This document shows positions 9,011 to 19,010 of a stretch of DNA of 64,000 bases, piece after piece. The translations under genes were made by a program, and so were the position numbers. Source of the stretch: Microbacterium sp. LKL04 (lineage in GTDB: Bacteria; Actinomycetota; Actinomycetes; Actinomycetales; Microbacteriaceae); the NCBI RefSeq assembly GCF_900102005.1, contig NZ_LT627736.1:1-64000 (forward strand), in the 5' to 3' direction. Every line of letters begins with the position of its first letter. The first letter of the stretch is position 1. Under the pieces are notes generated by a model. The model searched no databases. It was not told the origin of the DNA and worked only from the letters and a program-made list of their open reading frames with translations.

Positions 9011-10200
9011 GCCGCATCACCGACGCCGTGGCGCGTTTCGCGCCCGTCTTCGACGAGGTAGGCCGGGATGCCGTCGCCCGAGAACTCGCGCGGAGACTGC
9101 CGCACGAGGAGGTCGCGCTGCTCCGGCGCGCGGGGTTCACACGGGTCACGGTGCCCGAGGAGTTCGGCGGAGGCGGTGAGCCGCCGTCGGTGCTGTTCGC
9201 CCTCCTCGCCGAGCTCGGTCGTCGCGATCCGAACCTCGCCCAGCTGCTGCGGTCGCACTTCTCGTTCGTCGATCGGACGGTTCTCGCGACGCCGTCCGCC
9301 GAGCGATCGCGCAGGCTCGCCCTCGTCGCCGACGGCGCCATCATCGGCAACGCGACCCACGAGCGGTCGGGGGCGAAGGTCGGCTCGCTGTCCACGACGG
9401 TGACCGCTTCGGGCGACGGGCTCCGTCTGGACGGCACGAAGTACTACAGCACCGGGACGCTCTTCGCCGACCTCGTATCGGTGGCCGCGCAGGACGACGA
9501 GGGCGCCCTCGTCGCTGCGCTCGTCCCGGCGACGGCCGAGGGCGTCGACGTCATCGACGACTGGCGGGGCTTCGGGCAGCGCCTGACCGGGAGCGGGACG
9601 ACCGTCTTCCGCTCGGTCGTCATCGACGAGGATGCCGTCGCCCGCCGCGCCGTCGCCGGGCCGTCACACGGCGGGGCGTTCGTTCAATTGGTCCTGCTGG
9701 CGGCTGCCGCGGGCATCGGGCGGGCGATCGTCGACGACGCCGTGGCGTTCGTTCAGAAGCGCACCCGGACGTACAGTCATGCCTCGGCCGCGTCGGCCCG
9801 CGAGGATCCGCTCGTGCAGGAGATCGTCGGTCGGCTGTCGGCGCTGTCGTTCACGGCGGATGCCGCACTCACCGCCGCCGTCGTAGGACTCGACGAGTCG
9901 GTTGCGGCCCAATCGGCCGGTGTCGCGGGAGAGGCGCTCCGCGAGGTGATCGCCCCCGTCGAGGCGGCGACCGCTCGCGCGCAACTCGTCGTCCTCCCGG
10001 CCGTGCTCGAGGCGGCTACTCTGCTCTTCGAGGTCGGCGGAGCGAGCGCCGTCGACACCGACCTCGCGCTGGACCGGCACTGGCGGAACGCTCGAACCCT
10101 GGCATCCCACAATCCGCTCGCCTTCAAGGCGCGCGCGCTCGGCGACCTGCTGCTCAACGACACCCCCGTGCCCGGGTGGTGGAGCACGGGCGAAGCCTGA
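9007..10200 (+). CDS. Acyl-CoA-dehydrogenase-like flavin monooxygenase (SfnB/DszC-type), copy 2
   Basis: Tandem paralogue of the preceding gene, 397 residues, ATGA overlap. Shared signature stretches: LDGTKYYSTGTLFADL, GFGQRLTGSGTTVF and LLFEVGGASAVDTDLALDRHWRNARTLASHNPLAFK. Its N-terminal helical domain is closer to the classical family (FTRVTVPEEFGGGGEPPSVLF) than copy 1. Two adjacent copies suggest either two substrates or successive oxidation steps. Reduced flavin would have to come from a separate reductase; a candidate is encoded at 30136-30681. Function is inferred from family and operon. Confidence 0.85.
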   Translation: MSRITDAVARFAPVFDEVGRDAVARELARRLPHEEVALLRRAGFTRVTVPEEFGGGGEPPSVLFALLAELGRRDPNLAQLLRSHFSFVDRTVLATPSAERSRRLALVADGAIIGNATHERSGAKVGSLSTTVTASGDGLRLDGTKYYSTGTLFADLVSVAAQDDEGALVAALVPATAEGVDVIDDWRGFGQRLTGSGTTVFRSVVIDEDAVARRAVAGPSHGGAFVQLVLLAAAAGIGRAIVDDAVAFVQKRTRTYSHASAASAREDPLVQEIVGRLSALSFTADAALTAAVVGLDESVAAQSAGVAGEALREVIAPVEAATARAQLVVLPAVLEAATLLFEVGGASAVDTDLALDRHWRNARTLASHNPLAFKARALGDLLLNDTPVPGWWSTGEA

Positions 10201-10238
10201 CGCCGCAGAGAACCCCGACGTCTCCAGAAAGGACCCGC

Positions 10239-11627
10239 ATGGCGGAGCGCAAGAAGCTCATCCTCAATCTCTTCGAGATGAACACGGTCAGCCACATCAC
10301 GCACGGGCTGTGGTCGCTGCCGGGCAACAACCGGCACCGGATCAACGACATCTCGTATTGGATCGAGCTCGCGCAGATCCTCGAGCACGGCGGATTCGAC
10401 GGTGTCTTCCTCGCGGACGTGGTCGGTGCCTACGACGTCTTCCGGGGCGGCCCCGAGACCGCGATCCGCGAAGGGTTGCAGATCCCCTCGAACGACCCGC
10501 TCCTCGTCATCCCGGCGATGGCCGCCGTCACGGAGCGACTGGGCTTCGGCGTCACGTTCTCGACGAGCTACGAGCCGCCGTTCTCGTTCGCCCGCCGCAT
10601 GTCGACCCTCGACCACCTCACCCGTGGCCGGGTGGGCTGGAACATCGTGACCTCGTACCTGCCGAACGCGGCGCGCAACTTCGGGCTGGCCGACGAGATC
10701 CCGCACGATCGCCGTTACGCGATCGCCGACGAGTTCCTCGACGTCGTCTACAAGCTGTGGGAGGGCTCCTGGGATGACGGCGCCGTCATCGCGGATGCCG
10801 CGACCCGAACGTACACGGACCCGTCGAAGGTCCGGTACATCGACCACTCCGGGGAGAACTTCCGCGTCGCGGGTCCCCATCTGAGCCAGCCCTCGCCGCA
10901 GCGCACTCCCGTCCTCTACCAAGCGACCGGGTCGCCTGCCGGCATCGAGTTCGCCGGTCGCCACGCGGAGCTCGTCTTCACCGGCGGGCGCTCGACGGCG
11001 GACTTCATCCGCAACGTCGAGCAGATGCGGGCGGCGGCCGCCCGCCAGGGGCGCGGCGCAGACGACCTCCGCTTCATCGTGCAGGCGGGCGTCGTCGTCG
11101 GTCGCACCGAGGACGAAGCGGCCGAAAAGTGGCGGACGTACCGCGAGAACACGAGCGTCGACGGCATCCTCGCCCACGCCGGGTTCCCGTTCGACCCGAC
11201 CGCGTTCTCCCGCGAGACACTCGTCACCGACGCCCTGGCGCAGGTGGGCGTCGCCGCAGGCTCCGTGCCGACCGCCGGACCCGACACGACGATTGGACAG
11301 CTTCTGGACGGGATCGCCACGGGACGCGAGGGCCGCTTCTTCGTCGCGGGCACACCGACGGTCGTCGCCGACGAGATCGAGCGGTGGCTCGACGAGGACG
11401 GCATCGACGGCATCAACCTCCGGCAGTACCACTCCTTCGACACCGCTCGAGACTTCGCGGAACTCGTCGTGCCCGAGCTGCGGCGACGCGGACGGTTGCT
11501 GGAAGGCGGCCCGACGCTGCGGGAGCGTCTGTTCGAGCGCGGACCGCTGCTGCCCGAGAACCACATCGCCACGCGCTACCGAGGTGGAGCGAACCTCGAC
11601 ACCCCGGTGGCACCCCTGTTCGGCTGA
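10239..11627 (+). CDS. LLM-class flavin monooxygenase (NtaA/SnaA/DszA family)
   Basis: Luciferase-like FMNH2-dependent monooxygenase, 462 residues, cytosolic TIM barrel. Family motifs include the N-terminal KKLILNLFEMNTVSHITHGLW, GVFLADVVGAYDVF, GVTFSTSYEPPFSFARRMSTLDHLTRGRVGWNIVTSYLPNAARNFG, and the C-terminal GIDGINLRQYHSFDTARDFAELVVPELRRRG. DszA acts after DszC in dibenzothiophene desulfurisation, and this pairing of DszC-like and DszA-like genes behind metNIQ supports an organosulfur oxidation module. ATG with AGAAAGGA at the right spacing, 38 bases after the previous gene. Confidence 0.9.
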   Translation: MAERKKLILNLFEMNTVSHITHGLWSLPGNNRHRINDISYWIELAQILEHGGFDGVFLADVVGAYDVFRGGPETAIREGLQIPSNDPLLVIPAMAAVTERLGFGVTFSTSYEPPFSFARRMSTLDHLTRGRVGWNIVTSYLPNAARNFGLADEIPHDRRYAIADEFLDVVYKLWEGSWDDGAVIADAATRTYTDPSKVRYIDHSGENFRVAGPHLSQPSPQRTPVLYQATGSPAGIEFAGRHAELVFTGGRSTADFIRNVEQMRAAAARQGRGADDLRFIVQAGVVVGRTEDEAAEKWRTYRENTSVDGILAHAGFPFDPTAFSRETLVTDALAQVGVAAGSVPTAGPDTTIGQLLDGIATGREGRFFVAGTPTVVADEIERWLDEDGIDGINLRQYHSFDTARDFAELVVPELRRRGRLLEGGPTLRERLFERGPLLPENHIATRYRGGANLDTPVAPLFG

Positions 11628-11713
11628 AGGGCCGGGAGCGGGCCCCGCGTCGTTCGATCGCGCTCCGGCACGTCCGCCCTCGCGCTTCGCGCGTGGTCTG
11701 AGAGGATGGCGCC

Positions 11714-12100
11714 ATGATCATCGCCGGGTTGGTGTTCGCGGCGCTCGGCGCCGCCATCCACGTCTACATCTTCTTCCTCGAGTCGATCGCCTGGACCGGG
11801 CCCGCGGCGCGGCGCACCTTCGGGACGACGGACGCGACGGTCGACGTCACGAAGCCGTTCGCCTTCAATCAGGGCTTCTACAACCTGTTCCTCGCGATCG
11901 CGGTCTTCCTCGGCATCGTGTTCGTCGCCACCGGGTCGACGGCAGTCGGCGCGACCCTTGTGTTCGTCGGGGCGGGCTCGATGGTCGCGGCGGGCCTCGT
12001 GCTGCTCCTGTCGGATCGCTCGAAGGCGCGCGCGGCGCTCATCCAGCTGAGTGCGCCCCTGGTCGGAGTGGTGCTGCTCGCCATCGGGCTGGCCGTCTGA
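11714..12100 (+). CDS. DUF1304 family integral membrane protein
   Basis: Small membrane protein of 128 residues with four hydrophobic segments. The family signature is visible: AAIHVYIFFLESIAWTGP, then FAFNQGFYNLFLA. Function of DUF1304 is unknown. Separated from the monooxygenase operon by ~85 bases; one base from the following oxidoreductase start, so these two are probably co-transcribed. Confidence 0.88.
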   Translation: MIIAGLVFAALGAAIHVYIFFLESIAWTGPAARRTFGTTDATVDVTKPFAFNQGFYNLFLAIAVFLGIVFVATGSTAVGATLVFVGAGSMVAAGLVLLLSDRSKARAALIQLSAPLVGVVLLAIGLAV

Positions 12101-12101
12101 C

Positions 12102-13079
12102 GTGAACCTCGCTGTCGTCGGCGCGGGAAAGATCGTCGCCGAGTTCCTCCCGCACGCCTCCGGCGTCCCCGGGCTGACCGTGGCGGCGATCGTCGGTCGC
12201 GAGTCCAGCCGTGCCAACCTCGACGACGTGGCGTCGACCCACGGCATCCCCCTCGTCTTCACCGACCTCGACGAATGCCTCGCCGACGCCCGTGTAGACA
12301 CGGTGTGGGTCGCGTTGCCGAACTCCCTGCACGCGGACGTCGCCCGTCGTGCCCTGCTCGCAGGCAAGAACGTGATCTGCGAGAAGCCGTTCGTGCTCCG
12401 GCTCGAGGAGCTCGCGGAACTCCGCGTTCTCGCCGCGGAGCGCGACCTCATCCTCGTCGAAGCGATCAGCAACCAGTACCTCGCGAACGTCGAGTGGATG
12501 CGCGAGAACCTGTCCCGCCTCGGTGAGCTGCGGCTCGTGCAGTGCGAGTACTCGCAGTACTCCTCGCGCTACGACGCGTTCCGCACCGGGACGATCGCAC
12601 CCGCCTTCGACCCGGCGGCGGGCGGTGGTGCACTGATGGACCTCGGCATCTACACGCTGCACCTCGTGGTCGGACTCCTCGGCACCCCCGCGACGGTGGC
12701 GTACACGCCGCGGATGGAACGCGGCGTCGACACCTCGGGCGTGACGGTCCTCGGCTACGGCGATCTGACCGCCGTGTGCGTGGCCGCCAAGGATTCGCCC
12801 GGACCCTCGCGGACCAAGATCCAGGGCACCGACGGCACCATGGTCTTCGACGGGCCGCCCAACGAGGTGCCGGCCGTCGAGCTGCAGCTGCGGGACGGAA
12901 CGCACGAGCGCATCGCACTCGACGAGGATCCGCACCGGATGGTGGCGGAGTTCCGGTCGTTCGTCCGGCTGATCGCCGACCACGACATCGCCGAGCGGGA
13001 CCGTCGCCTGGATCACAGTGCCGCCGTGCTCGACGTCGCCGTCCGTGCGCTCGATTCGGCCGGCATCCGCCTCGGCTGA
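12102..13079 (+). CDS. Gfo/Idh/MocA family NAD(P)-dependent oxidoreductase
   Basis: Predicted sugar or inositol-type dehydrogenase, 325 residues. The N-terminal Rossmann fold begins NLAVVGAGKIVAEF; the EKPF motif (NVICEKPFVLRLEEL) marks the conserved lysine, and AGGGALMDLGIYTLHLVVGLLG is the usual C-domain stretch. GTG start immediately after the DUF1304 stop. A second, different member of the family is at 33174-34157. Substrate not identifiable. Confidence 0.9.
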   Translation: MNLAVVGAGKIVAEFLPHASGVPGLTVAAIVGRESSRANLDDVASTHGIPLVFTDLDECLADARVDTVWVALPNSLHADVARRALLAGKNVICEKPFVLRLEELAELRVLAAERDLILVEAISNQYLANVEWMRENLSRLGELRLVQCEYSQYSSRYDAFRTGTIAPAFDPAAGGGALMDLGIYTLHLVVGLLGTPATVAYTPRMERGVDTSGVTVLGYGDLTAVCVAAKDSPGPSRTKIQGTDGTMVFDGPPNEVPAVELQLRDGTHERIALDEDPHRMVAEFRSFVRLIADHDIAERDRRLDHSAAVLDVAVRALDSAGIRLG

Positions 13080-13172
13080 GCTTCGCGAGCGCGACGGCAC
13101 GATCCTCGCTACGCTGGCGGACAACTGTCGCAGTCGATCTCCTCGGCTGACTTCGGGCTGGGGAGCCGGACA

Positions 13173-14243
13173 ATGCACAGATCTTGGGGACGCACGGTGG
13201 CGCACGCGCCGGCCGACGAGGCGGACGCGACGCGCGTCGCACGAGTCGAATGGGTGGATGCCGCCAAGGCGATCGCCATCATCATGGTGGTGTTCCTGCA
13301 CACCGTCTTCAACCATGCCGGCAGCGGCGCTACCGGTCATTGGGGACCGTTCGTCGGCCTGCTCGACGCCTTCCGCTTGCCGCTGTTCTTCTTCACGGCG
13401 GGTCTGTTCGCCGGCAAGGTCCTCCGCCGACCGCTCGCGGTGCTGTTGCGTGAGCGCATCTCGCACCTGACCTGGATCTACGTCATCTGGTCGATCGTCG
13501 CGGTCATCGCCGTCCTGTATCTGCCGCTCACCGGCGCAACCGACCGGCCGCCGGCGCTCGCCCTGCTCCTGATCCCCGTCCTGCCCACCCCTGCCACATG
13601 GTTCATCTGGGCGCTGATCGTGCATTTCGTCCTGGCGTGGTTCGCCGTCCGCGTTCCGCCGGCGATCGGCCTGGGCGTCGCGACGGTCGTCAGTCTCGCC
13701 TTCGCCTCGGGCCTGCTGACCACGGGGACGCTGGAGATCGACAAGACGCTGTACCACCTCGTCTTCTTCCTGCTGGCTGTGCAGATCTCGGCCTGGGTCC
13801 GGCCGGCCGTGGCCTCCACCGGGATCTGGTGGGCGGTCGCGGCCGTCGTCGGCTTCGGCGCCGGGGCGGCTGTCGTGGCGAAGTTCTCCCTGCTCGACAT
13901 CGTCGGTGTGCGGCTCGTCCTGGGGCTGCTGGCGGTCGCGGCCGGGTGCCTGGTCGCGCGTCAGATCTCCGCGCTCCGAGGCTTCGCGTGGGTGTCCGCG
14001 CTCGGGCGCAACACCCTGCCCGTCTACCTGCTGCACTGGTACGTCCTGCTGCTCGTCTACGCCGTCGTCAACACGGTGTTCCCTCGCGGCGCCGGTGTCT
14101 TCACCGACGTGCTCGCTCCGGTGATGACGGCCCTCACGATCGCCGGATGCCTTCTCGTGCACCGCCTGACCCGGGCCGTTCCGGGGCTGTACGCGCGGCC
14201 GGCGTGGCTGATTCGCGCGCTGCGCCCGGCGCCGCCGGTGTGA
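13173..14243 (+). CDS. Integral membrane acyltransferase (acyltransferase 3 family)
   Basis: Polytopic membrane protein of 356 residues with about ten helices. The family opening is clear: RVEWVDAAKAIAIIMVVFLHTVFNH, with the histidine after helix 1 proposed as catalytic, then LDAFRLPLFFFTAGLFAGK. GRNTLPVYLLHWYVLLLVY is the late family motif. Related proteins O-acylate cell-surface sugars. The ATG at 13173 follows a weak GGGGAG site. No partner glycosyltransferases nearby, so the acceptor is unknown. Confidence 0.85.
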   Translation: MHRSWGRTVAHAPADEADATRVARVEWVDAAKAIAIIMVVFLHTVFNHAGSGATGHWGPFVGLLDAFRLPLFFFTAGLFAGKVLRRPLAVLLRERISHLTWIYVIWSIVAVIAVLYLPLTGATDRPPALALLLIPVLPTPATWFIWALIVHFVLAWFAVRVPPAIGLGVATVVSLAFASGLLTTGTLEIDKTLYHLVFFLLAVQISAWVRPAVASTGIWWAVAAVVGFGAGAAVVAKFSLLDIVGVRLVLGLLAVAAGCLVARQISALRGFAWVSALGRNTLPVYLLHWYVLLLVYAVVNTVFPRGAGVFTDVLAPVMTALTIAGCLLVHRLTRAVPGLYARPAWLIRALRPAPPV

Positions 14244-14249
14244 GGATCC

Positions 14250-14290
14250 CGTGAGGAGTGCTCACGCGGGCGTATGGATTCCGTGAGCAC
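14250..14290 (+). promoter_or_regulatory. Alternative hairpins upstream of the kdp operon
   Basis: Three arms can pair in two exclusive ways: CGTGAG (14250-14255) with CTCACG (14261-14266), or GTGCTCACG (14258-14266) with CGTGAGCAC (14282-14290). It lies just after the acyltransferase stop and ~100 bases before the first kdp-linked ORF. It could be a switch, a terminator without a T-run, or a protein site. No c-di-AMP (ydaO) riboswitch consensus is visible. Confidence 0.35.
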
Positions 14291-14389
14291 AGCGGGAAGG
14301 GTCTTCGCCGGGGTGTTCCATCAGGGATGCGCCCCACCGGCGTGCCGGTCCGATCAGGGCCCGCGTCCCTCGAAATCGGAGCCTCCCTC

Positions 14390-14473
14390 GTGCTCGACAT
14401 CGTCTACGTCCTGGGCGTCCTCGCCCTGTTCGTGATCATCGGTCTGTTCGCCAAGGCGGTGGATCGGCTGTGA
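14390..14473 (+). CDS. 27-residue membrane peptide upstream of kdpF
   Basis: GTG-initiated ORF encoding one hydrophobic helix with a charged end ([19 protein letters not shown] then AKAVDRL). Its stop overlaps the kdpF start in a GTGA arrangement, like the other junctions in the operon, which supports translation. It resembles KdpF in size and topology but lacks the KdpF ending KPEKF. Possibly an extra small subunit or stabiliser of the Kdp complex. Too short for gene callers; coding status is inferred from hydrophobicity and overlap. Confidence 0.55.
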   Translation: MLDIVYVLGVLALFVIIGLFAKAVDRL

Positions 14474-14559
14474 GCGTCTTCGACATCGTCGCCGCCGTCC
14501 TCGGCGTCGCCGTCCTCGTCTACCTCTTCGTCGCTCTCGTGAAGCCGGAGAAGTTCTGA
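14470..14559 (+). CDS. kdpF: KdpF, small subunit of the K+-transporting ATPase
   Basis: 29 residues: a single transmembrane helix ([21 protein letters not shown]) followed by the hallmark KPEKF terminus. KdpF stabilises the KdpABC complex in bacteria. GTG start overlaps the preceding small ORF, and the stop overlaps the kdpA ATG (TGATG). Confidence 0.9.
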   Translation: MSVFDIVAAVLGVAVLVYLFVALVKPEKF

Positions 14560-16232
14560 TGGCGTGGCTCCCCGCGGTCCTCACCCTCGCCACTCTCGCC
14601 CTGATCCTGGCTGTGGCCTACCGTCCGCTGGGCGACTACATGGCCTGGGTCTACGGTGCGCCGAAAGATGCCCGGGCTGAGCGCGGCCTCTACCGCGTGA
14701 TCGGCGTCGACCCGGCATCCGGCCAGACCTGGCAGGCATACGCCCGCAGCGTCCTCGCGTTCTCCGCGATCGGTGTCCTCCTCGTCTACGGCCTGCAGCG
14801 CATCCAGCAGTGGCTGCCCTGGTCGCTCGGGCTCCCCGCCCCGAGCGAAGCCCTGTCGTTCAACACGGCCGTCTCGTTCGTGACGAACACGAACTGGCAG
14901 TCCTACTCGCCCGAGCTGACCCTCGGCTACACGGTGCAGTTCGCGGCGCTCTCGGTGCAGAACTTCGTGTCGGCCGCCGTCGGTCTCGCCGTCGCCGTCG
15001 CCCTCGTCCGCGGTCTCGTCTTCCGCCGCACCGGCACGATCGGCAACTTCTGGGTCGATCTGACCCGTGGCACCTTCCGTCTGCTCCTGCCTCTCTCGGT
15101 GATCGCGGCGGTCGTCCTGCTCGCGGGCGGCGTCATCCAGAACGTCGCCGGCTTCAGCGACGCGACGACCGTCGCCGGTGCGACCCAGAGCATCCCCGGC
15201 GGCCCTGTCGCATCGCAGGAGGCGATCAAGCTCCTCGGCACCAACGGCGGCGGCTTCTTCAACGCGAACTCGGCGCACCCGTTCGAGAACCCGACGGGCT
15301 GGACGAACCTGTTCGAGATCGTCCTCATGCTGATCATCCCGTTCTCGCTGCCGCGGACCTTCGGCACGATGCTCGGCGACAGGCGTCAGGGCTACGCGAT
15401 CCTCGGCGCGATGGGTGTCCTCTTCGTCGCCTCGTCGGTGATCCTCACTGCGGTCGAACTCGCCGGCCGCGGCACGGCTCCCGAGCTCGCGGGCGCGGCG
15501 ATGGAAGGCAAGGACATCCGGTTCGGCATCGTCGGCTCGACCCTCTTCGGATCCACGAGCACGCTCACCTCGACCGGCGCCGTCAACTCGATGCACGACT
15601 CGTACACGGCATTCGGCGGCATGATGCCGATGCTCAACATGATGCTCGGCGAGCTCGCTCCCGGCGGTGTCGGGTCGGGGCTCTACGGCATCCTCGTGAT
15701 GGCGGTCATCGCCGTCTTCATCGCGGGGCTCCTCGTCGGGCGCACCCCGGAGTACCTGGGCAAGAAGATCGGCCCCCGCGAGATCACCCTCGCGAGCATC
15801 TACATCCTCGTGACGCCGATCCTCGTCCTGGGCGGCACGGCCCTCAGCTTCGCCATCCCCGGCGTGCGTGAGGACGTCACGACGACCTCGATCTGGAACC
15901 CCGGCATCCACGGCTTCAGCGAGGTTCTGTACGCCTTCACCTCGGCGGCGAACAACAACGGGTCCGCCTTCGCGGGGCTCACGGCGAACACACCGTGGCT
16001 CAACACGGCCCTCGGGGTCGCGATGCTGCTCGGCCGCTTCGTGCCGATCGTGCTCGTGCTGGCTCTCGCCGGCTCGTTCGCCGCGCAGGACCGGGTACCC
16101 GCGACGGCGGGCACGCTCCCGACCCATCGCCCCCTCTTCGTGGGGCTGCTCGTCGGCGTGATCGTCATCGTCACCGCTCTCACCTACTTCCCCGTACTCG
16201 CGCTGGGCCCCCTGGCAGAAGGACTGATCTGA
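14559..16232 (+). CDS. kdpA: Potassium-transporting ATPase subunit A (K+ channel-like)
   Basis: K+-selective membrane subunit of KdpFABC, 557 residues, about ten transmembrane helices. Selectivity-filter-type stretches [40 protein letters not shown] and [11 protein letters not shown] correspond to the four KdpA pore loops. Translationally coupled to kdpF; kdpB starts two bases after its stop. Expected to be induced under K+ limitation by the KdpDE pair encoded downstream. Confidence 0.97.
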   Translation: MAWLPAVLTLATLALILAVAYRPLGDYMAWVYGAPKDARAERGLYRVIGVDPASGQTWQAYARSVLAFSAIGVLLVYGLQRIQQWLPWSLGLPAPSEALSFNTAVSFVTNTNWQSYSPELTLGYTVQFAALSVQNFVSAAVGLAVAVALVRGLVFRRTGTIGNFWVDLTRGTFRLLLPLSVIAAVVLLAGGVIQNVAGFSDATTVAGATQSIPGGPVASQEAIKLLGTNGGGFFNANSAHPFENPTGWTNLFEIVLMLIIPFSLPRTFGTMLGDRRQGYAILGAMGVLFVASSVILTAVELAGRGTAPELAGAAMEGKDIRFGIVGSTLFGSTSTLTSTGAVNSMHDSYTAFGGMMPMLNMMLGELAPGGVGSGLYGILVMAVIAVFIAGLLVGRTPEYLGKKIGPREITLASIYILVTPILVLGGTALSFAIPGVREDVTTTSIWNPGIHGFSEVLYAFTSAANNNGSAFAGLTANTPWLNTALGVAMLLGRFVPIVLVLALAGSFAAQDRVPATAGTLPTHRPLFVGLLVGVIVIVTALTYFPVLALGPLAEGLI

Positions 16233-16234
16233 CC

Positions 16235-18376
16235 ATGTCCACACTCACCACTCCCGAACCCGCCACGGCGTCCGCGCCCCGTCGCGGCATCGACGGCGCC
16301 GCGATCGCCGCGGCCCTGCCGGGGGCGTTCCGGAAGCTCGACCCCCGCGCGCAGTGGCGGAACCCCGTCATGTTCATCGTCTGGCTCGGCGCCGCCCTCA
16401 CGACCGTCCTCGCGATCGTCGAGCCCTTCACGGGCGGACCGTCCGACTCGGGCGGCACGCCCGTCCCCGTCTCGTTCACCGGGGTCATCGCCGCCTGGCT
16501 GTGGCTCACGGTCCTCTTCGCAGGCGTCGCCGAGTCCGTCGCAGAGGGTCGCGGCAAGGCGCAGGCCGAGACGCTGCGCAAGACCCGCACGAGCACGGTG
16601 GCCCACCGGGTGACCGGGTACGACGAGCGGACGGATGCCGCGGCCGACCGCGTCGCGATCGACGACGTCTCGTCGGCGGACCTCACCCTCGGCGACGTGG
16701 TCGTCGTCGCGGCCGGCGACCTCATCCCGGGTGACGGTGACGTCGTCCACGGCATCGCCTCGGTGGACGAGTCCGCGATCACGGGAGAGTCGGCCCCCGT
16801 CATCCGCGAATCCGGCGGCGACCGCAGCGCCGTCACGGGCGGCACCCGGGTGCTCTCGGACCGCATCGTCGTGCGCATCACGTCGAAGCCCGGCGAGACC
16901 TTCGTCGACCGGATGATCGCCCTCGTCGAGGGCGCCGCACGGCAGAAGACACCGAACGAGATCGCGCTGAACATCCTGCTGGCGAGCCTGTCGATCATCT
17001 TCGTGGTCGTGGCGCTCATCTTGAACCCGGTCGCGTCCTACGCCGCGGCACCGGTCAGCATCCCCGTGCTGGTCGCGCTCCTCGTGTGCCTCATCCCGAC
17101 GACGATCGGCGCCCTCCTGTCGGCGATCGGCATCGCCGGCATGGACCGGCTCGTGCAGCGGAACGTCCTCGCCATGTCGGGCCGAGCGGTCGAGGCCGCC
17201 GGTGATGTGACCACGCTGCTCCTCGACAAGACGGGCACGATCACCTACGGCAACCGCCAGGCGTCCGAGTTCGTCCCGCTCGAGGGGATGGCGCAGGTCG
17301 AGCTCACCCGTGCGGCGGCGCTGTCGTCGCTCGCCGACCCGACTCCCGAGGGCAGCTCGATCGTCGACCTGGCCACCCGCCGCGGCATCGACGTGACCGG
17401 CGACACCCAGGGCGTCATCGTCCCGTTCACCGCGCAGACCCGCATGAGCGGTCTCGACCTGCCGGACGGCTCATCGATCCGCAAGGGCGCCGGCTCCGCG
17501 ATCATCGGCTGGCTCGAGCAGGGCGGCACGCCGTTGCCCGACGGCATCCGGGCAGATCTGACCGCACGCACCGAACAGATCTCGCAGTCGGGCGGCACCC
17601 CGCTGGTGGTGGCGACGAAGGATGCCGTCGGTGCCGGGCGCGTGCTCGGCGTCGTGCACCTGAAGGACGTCGTCAAGGACGGGCTCAGCGAGCGCTTCGC
17701 CGAGCTGCGTTCCATGGGCATCCGGACGGTCATGATCACGGGCGACAACCCGTTGACCGCCGCGGCGATCGCGAAGGAGGCCGGTGTCGACGACTTCCTC
17801 GCCGAGGCGACCCCCGAGGACAAGCTCGCCTACATCCGCACCGAGCAGGAGGGCGGCAACCTCGTCGCTATGACCGGCGACGGCACGAACGACGCGCCCG
17901 CGCTCGCACAGGCGGACGTAGGCGTCGCGATGAACTCGGGCACATCAGCCGCGAAGGAGGCCGGCAACATGGTCGACCTCGACTCCGACCCGACCAAGCT
18001 CATCGACATCGTCCGCATCGGCAAGCAGCTGCTCATCACGCGCGGCGCGCTCACGACGTTCTCGATCGCGAACGACATCGCCAAGTACTTCGCCATCATC
18101 CCGGCGATGTTCATGGGTGTCTTCCCACAGCTCGGGGCGCTCAACATCATGGGCCTGCACTCACCGGCATCCGCTGTGCTCTCCGCGATCGTCTTCAACG
18201 CGCTCATCATCGTCGTCCTCATCCCGCTCGCCCTCCGTGGCGTGCGCTACCGGGCGGGCGGTGCTTCGTCGATCCTCGGCCGCAACCTCGCCGTCTACGG
18301 TCTCGGCGGCGTCGTCGCCCCCTTCCTCGGCATCTGGCTGATCGACCTCCTCGTCCGCCTCATCCCCGGCTTCTGA
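16235..18376 (+). CDS. kdpB: Potassium-transporting ATPase subunit B (P-type ATPase)
   Basis: ATP-hydrolysing subunit of the K+ pump, 713 residues. P-type ATPase motifs are all present: TGES in the actuator domain, DKTGT phosphorylation site within [21 protein letters not shown] in the nucleotide-binding domain and [19 protein letters not shown] in the hinge. The inter-helix motif [11 protein letters not shown] is typical for KdpB. A Ser/Thr/Pro/Ala-rich N-terminal extension of ~35 residues precedes the domain. Located between kdpA and kdpC. Confidence 0.97.
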   Translation: MSTLTTPEPATASAPRRGIDGAAIAAALPGAFRKLDPRAQWRNPVMFIVWLGAALTTVLAIVEPFTGGPSDSGGTPVPVSFTGVIAAWLWLTVLFAGVAESVAEGRGKAQAETLRKTRTSTVAHRVTGYDERTDAAADRVAIDDVSSADLTLGDVVVVAAGDLIPGDGDVVHGIASVDESAITGESAPVIRESGGDRSAVTGGTRVLSDRIVVRITSKPGETFVDRMIALVEGAARQKTPNEIALNILLASLSIIFVVVALILNPVASYAAAPVSIPVLVALLVCLIPTTIGALLSAIGIAGMDRLVQRNVLAMSGRAVEAAGDVTTLLLDKTGTITYGNRQASEFVPLEGMAQVELTRAAALSSLADPTPEGSSIVDLATRRGIDVTGDTQGVIVPFTAQTRMSGLDLPDGSSIRKGAGSAIIGWLEQGGTPLPDGIRADLTARTEQISQSGGTPLVVATKDAVGAGRVLGVVHLKDVVKDGLSERFAELRSMGIRTVMITGDNPLTAAAIAKEAGVDDFLAEATPEDKLAYIRTEQEGGNLVAMTGDGTNDAPALAQADVGVAMNSGTSAAKEAGNMVDLDSDPTKLIDIVRIGKQLLITRGALTTFSIANDIAKYFAIIPAMFMGVFPQLGALNIMGLHSPASAVLSAIVFNALIIVVLIPLALRGVRYRAGGASSILGRNLAVYGLGGVVAPFLGIWLIDLLVRLIPGF

Positions 18377-18393
18377 CTCAAGGACTCGCCGTC

Positions 18394-19008
18394 ATGAACA
18401 GTTCCTCCCGCGCCACTGGGCGCACCGTCCTCGTCGCCGTCCGCGCCCTGGCCGTCCTGACCGTGATCCTCGGCCTCGGCTACACGGCGCTCATCACCCT
18501 CGTCGGACAGGTCGCCCTGCCCGCACAGGCGAACGGCTCCCTCCTGCGAAGCGCCTCGGGCGAGGTCGTCGGCTCGTCGCTGATCGGTCAGTCCTTCACG
18601 GATGCCGACGGTGCCGCGCTCCCGCAGTACTTCCAGTCCCGGCCCTCCGCGGCCGGTGACGGCTACGACGCCGGAGCGTCATCGGGCTCGAACCTGGGCC
18701 CCGAGAACGCAGACCTCGTCGCCGCCATCCGGGAGCGCAGGGAGGCCGTCGCCGCGCGCGAGGGCGTCGCGGAGTCCGACGTTCCCGCCGACGCGGTGAC
18801 CGCCTCGGCATCCGGACTCGACCCCGACATCAGCCCCGCGTACGCTTCGATCCAGGTCGAGCGCGTCGCCGCGGCCCGGAAGCTCCCGGCGTCGGAGGTC
18901 CGCGGACTCGTCGCGGAGCACACTCGGGGACCCGATCTCGGGTACCTCGGCGACCCGACCGTGAACGTCGTGGAGCTCAATCTCGCCCTCGACCGGCTAG
19001 GAGGCTGA
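18394..19008 (+). CDS. kdpC: Potassium-transporting ATPase subunit C
   Basis: Single-span subunit of KdpFABC, 204 residues: N-terminal helix around residues 10-35, then a soluble extracytoplasmic domain. Family motifs: GSLIGQSFTD, YFQSRPSAAGDGYDAGASSGSNLGPEN and VTASASGLDPDISPAYASIQVERVAAAR. Follows kdpB by 17 bases and ends three bases before kdpD. Confidence 0.96.
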   Translation: MNSSSRATGRTVLVAVRALAVLTVILGLGYTALITLVGQVALPAQANGSLLRSASGEVVGSSLIGQSFTDADGAALPQYFQSRPSAAGDGYDAGASSGSNLGPENADLVAAIRERREAVAAREGVAESDVPADAVTASASGLDPDISPAYASIQVERVAAARKLPASEVRGLVAEHTRGPDLGYLGDPTVNVVELNLALDRLGG

Positions 19009-19010
19009 CA

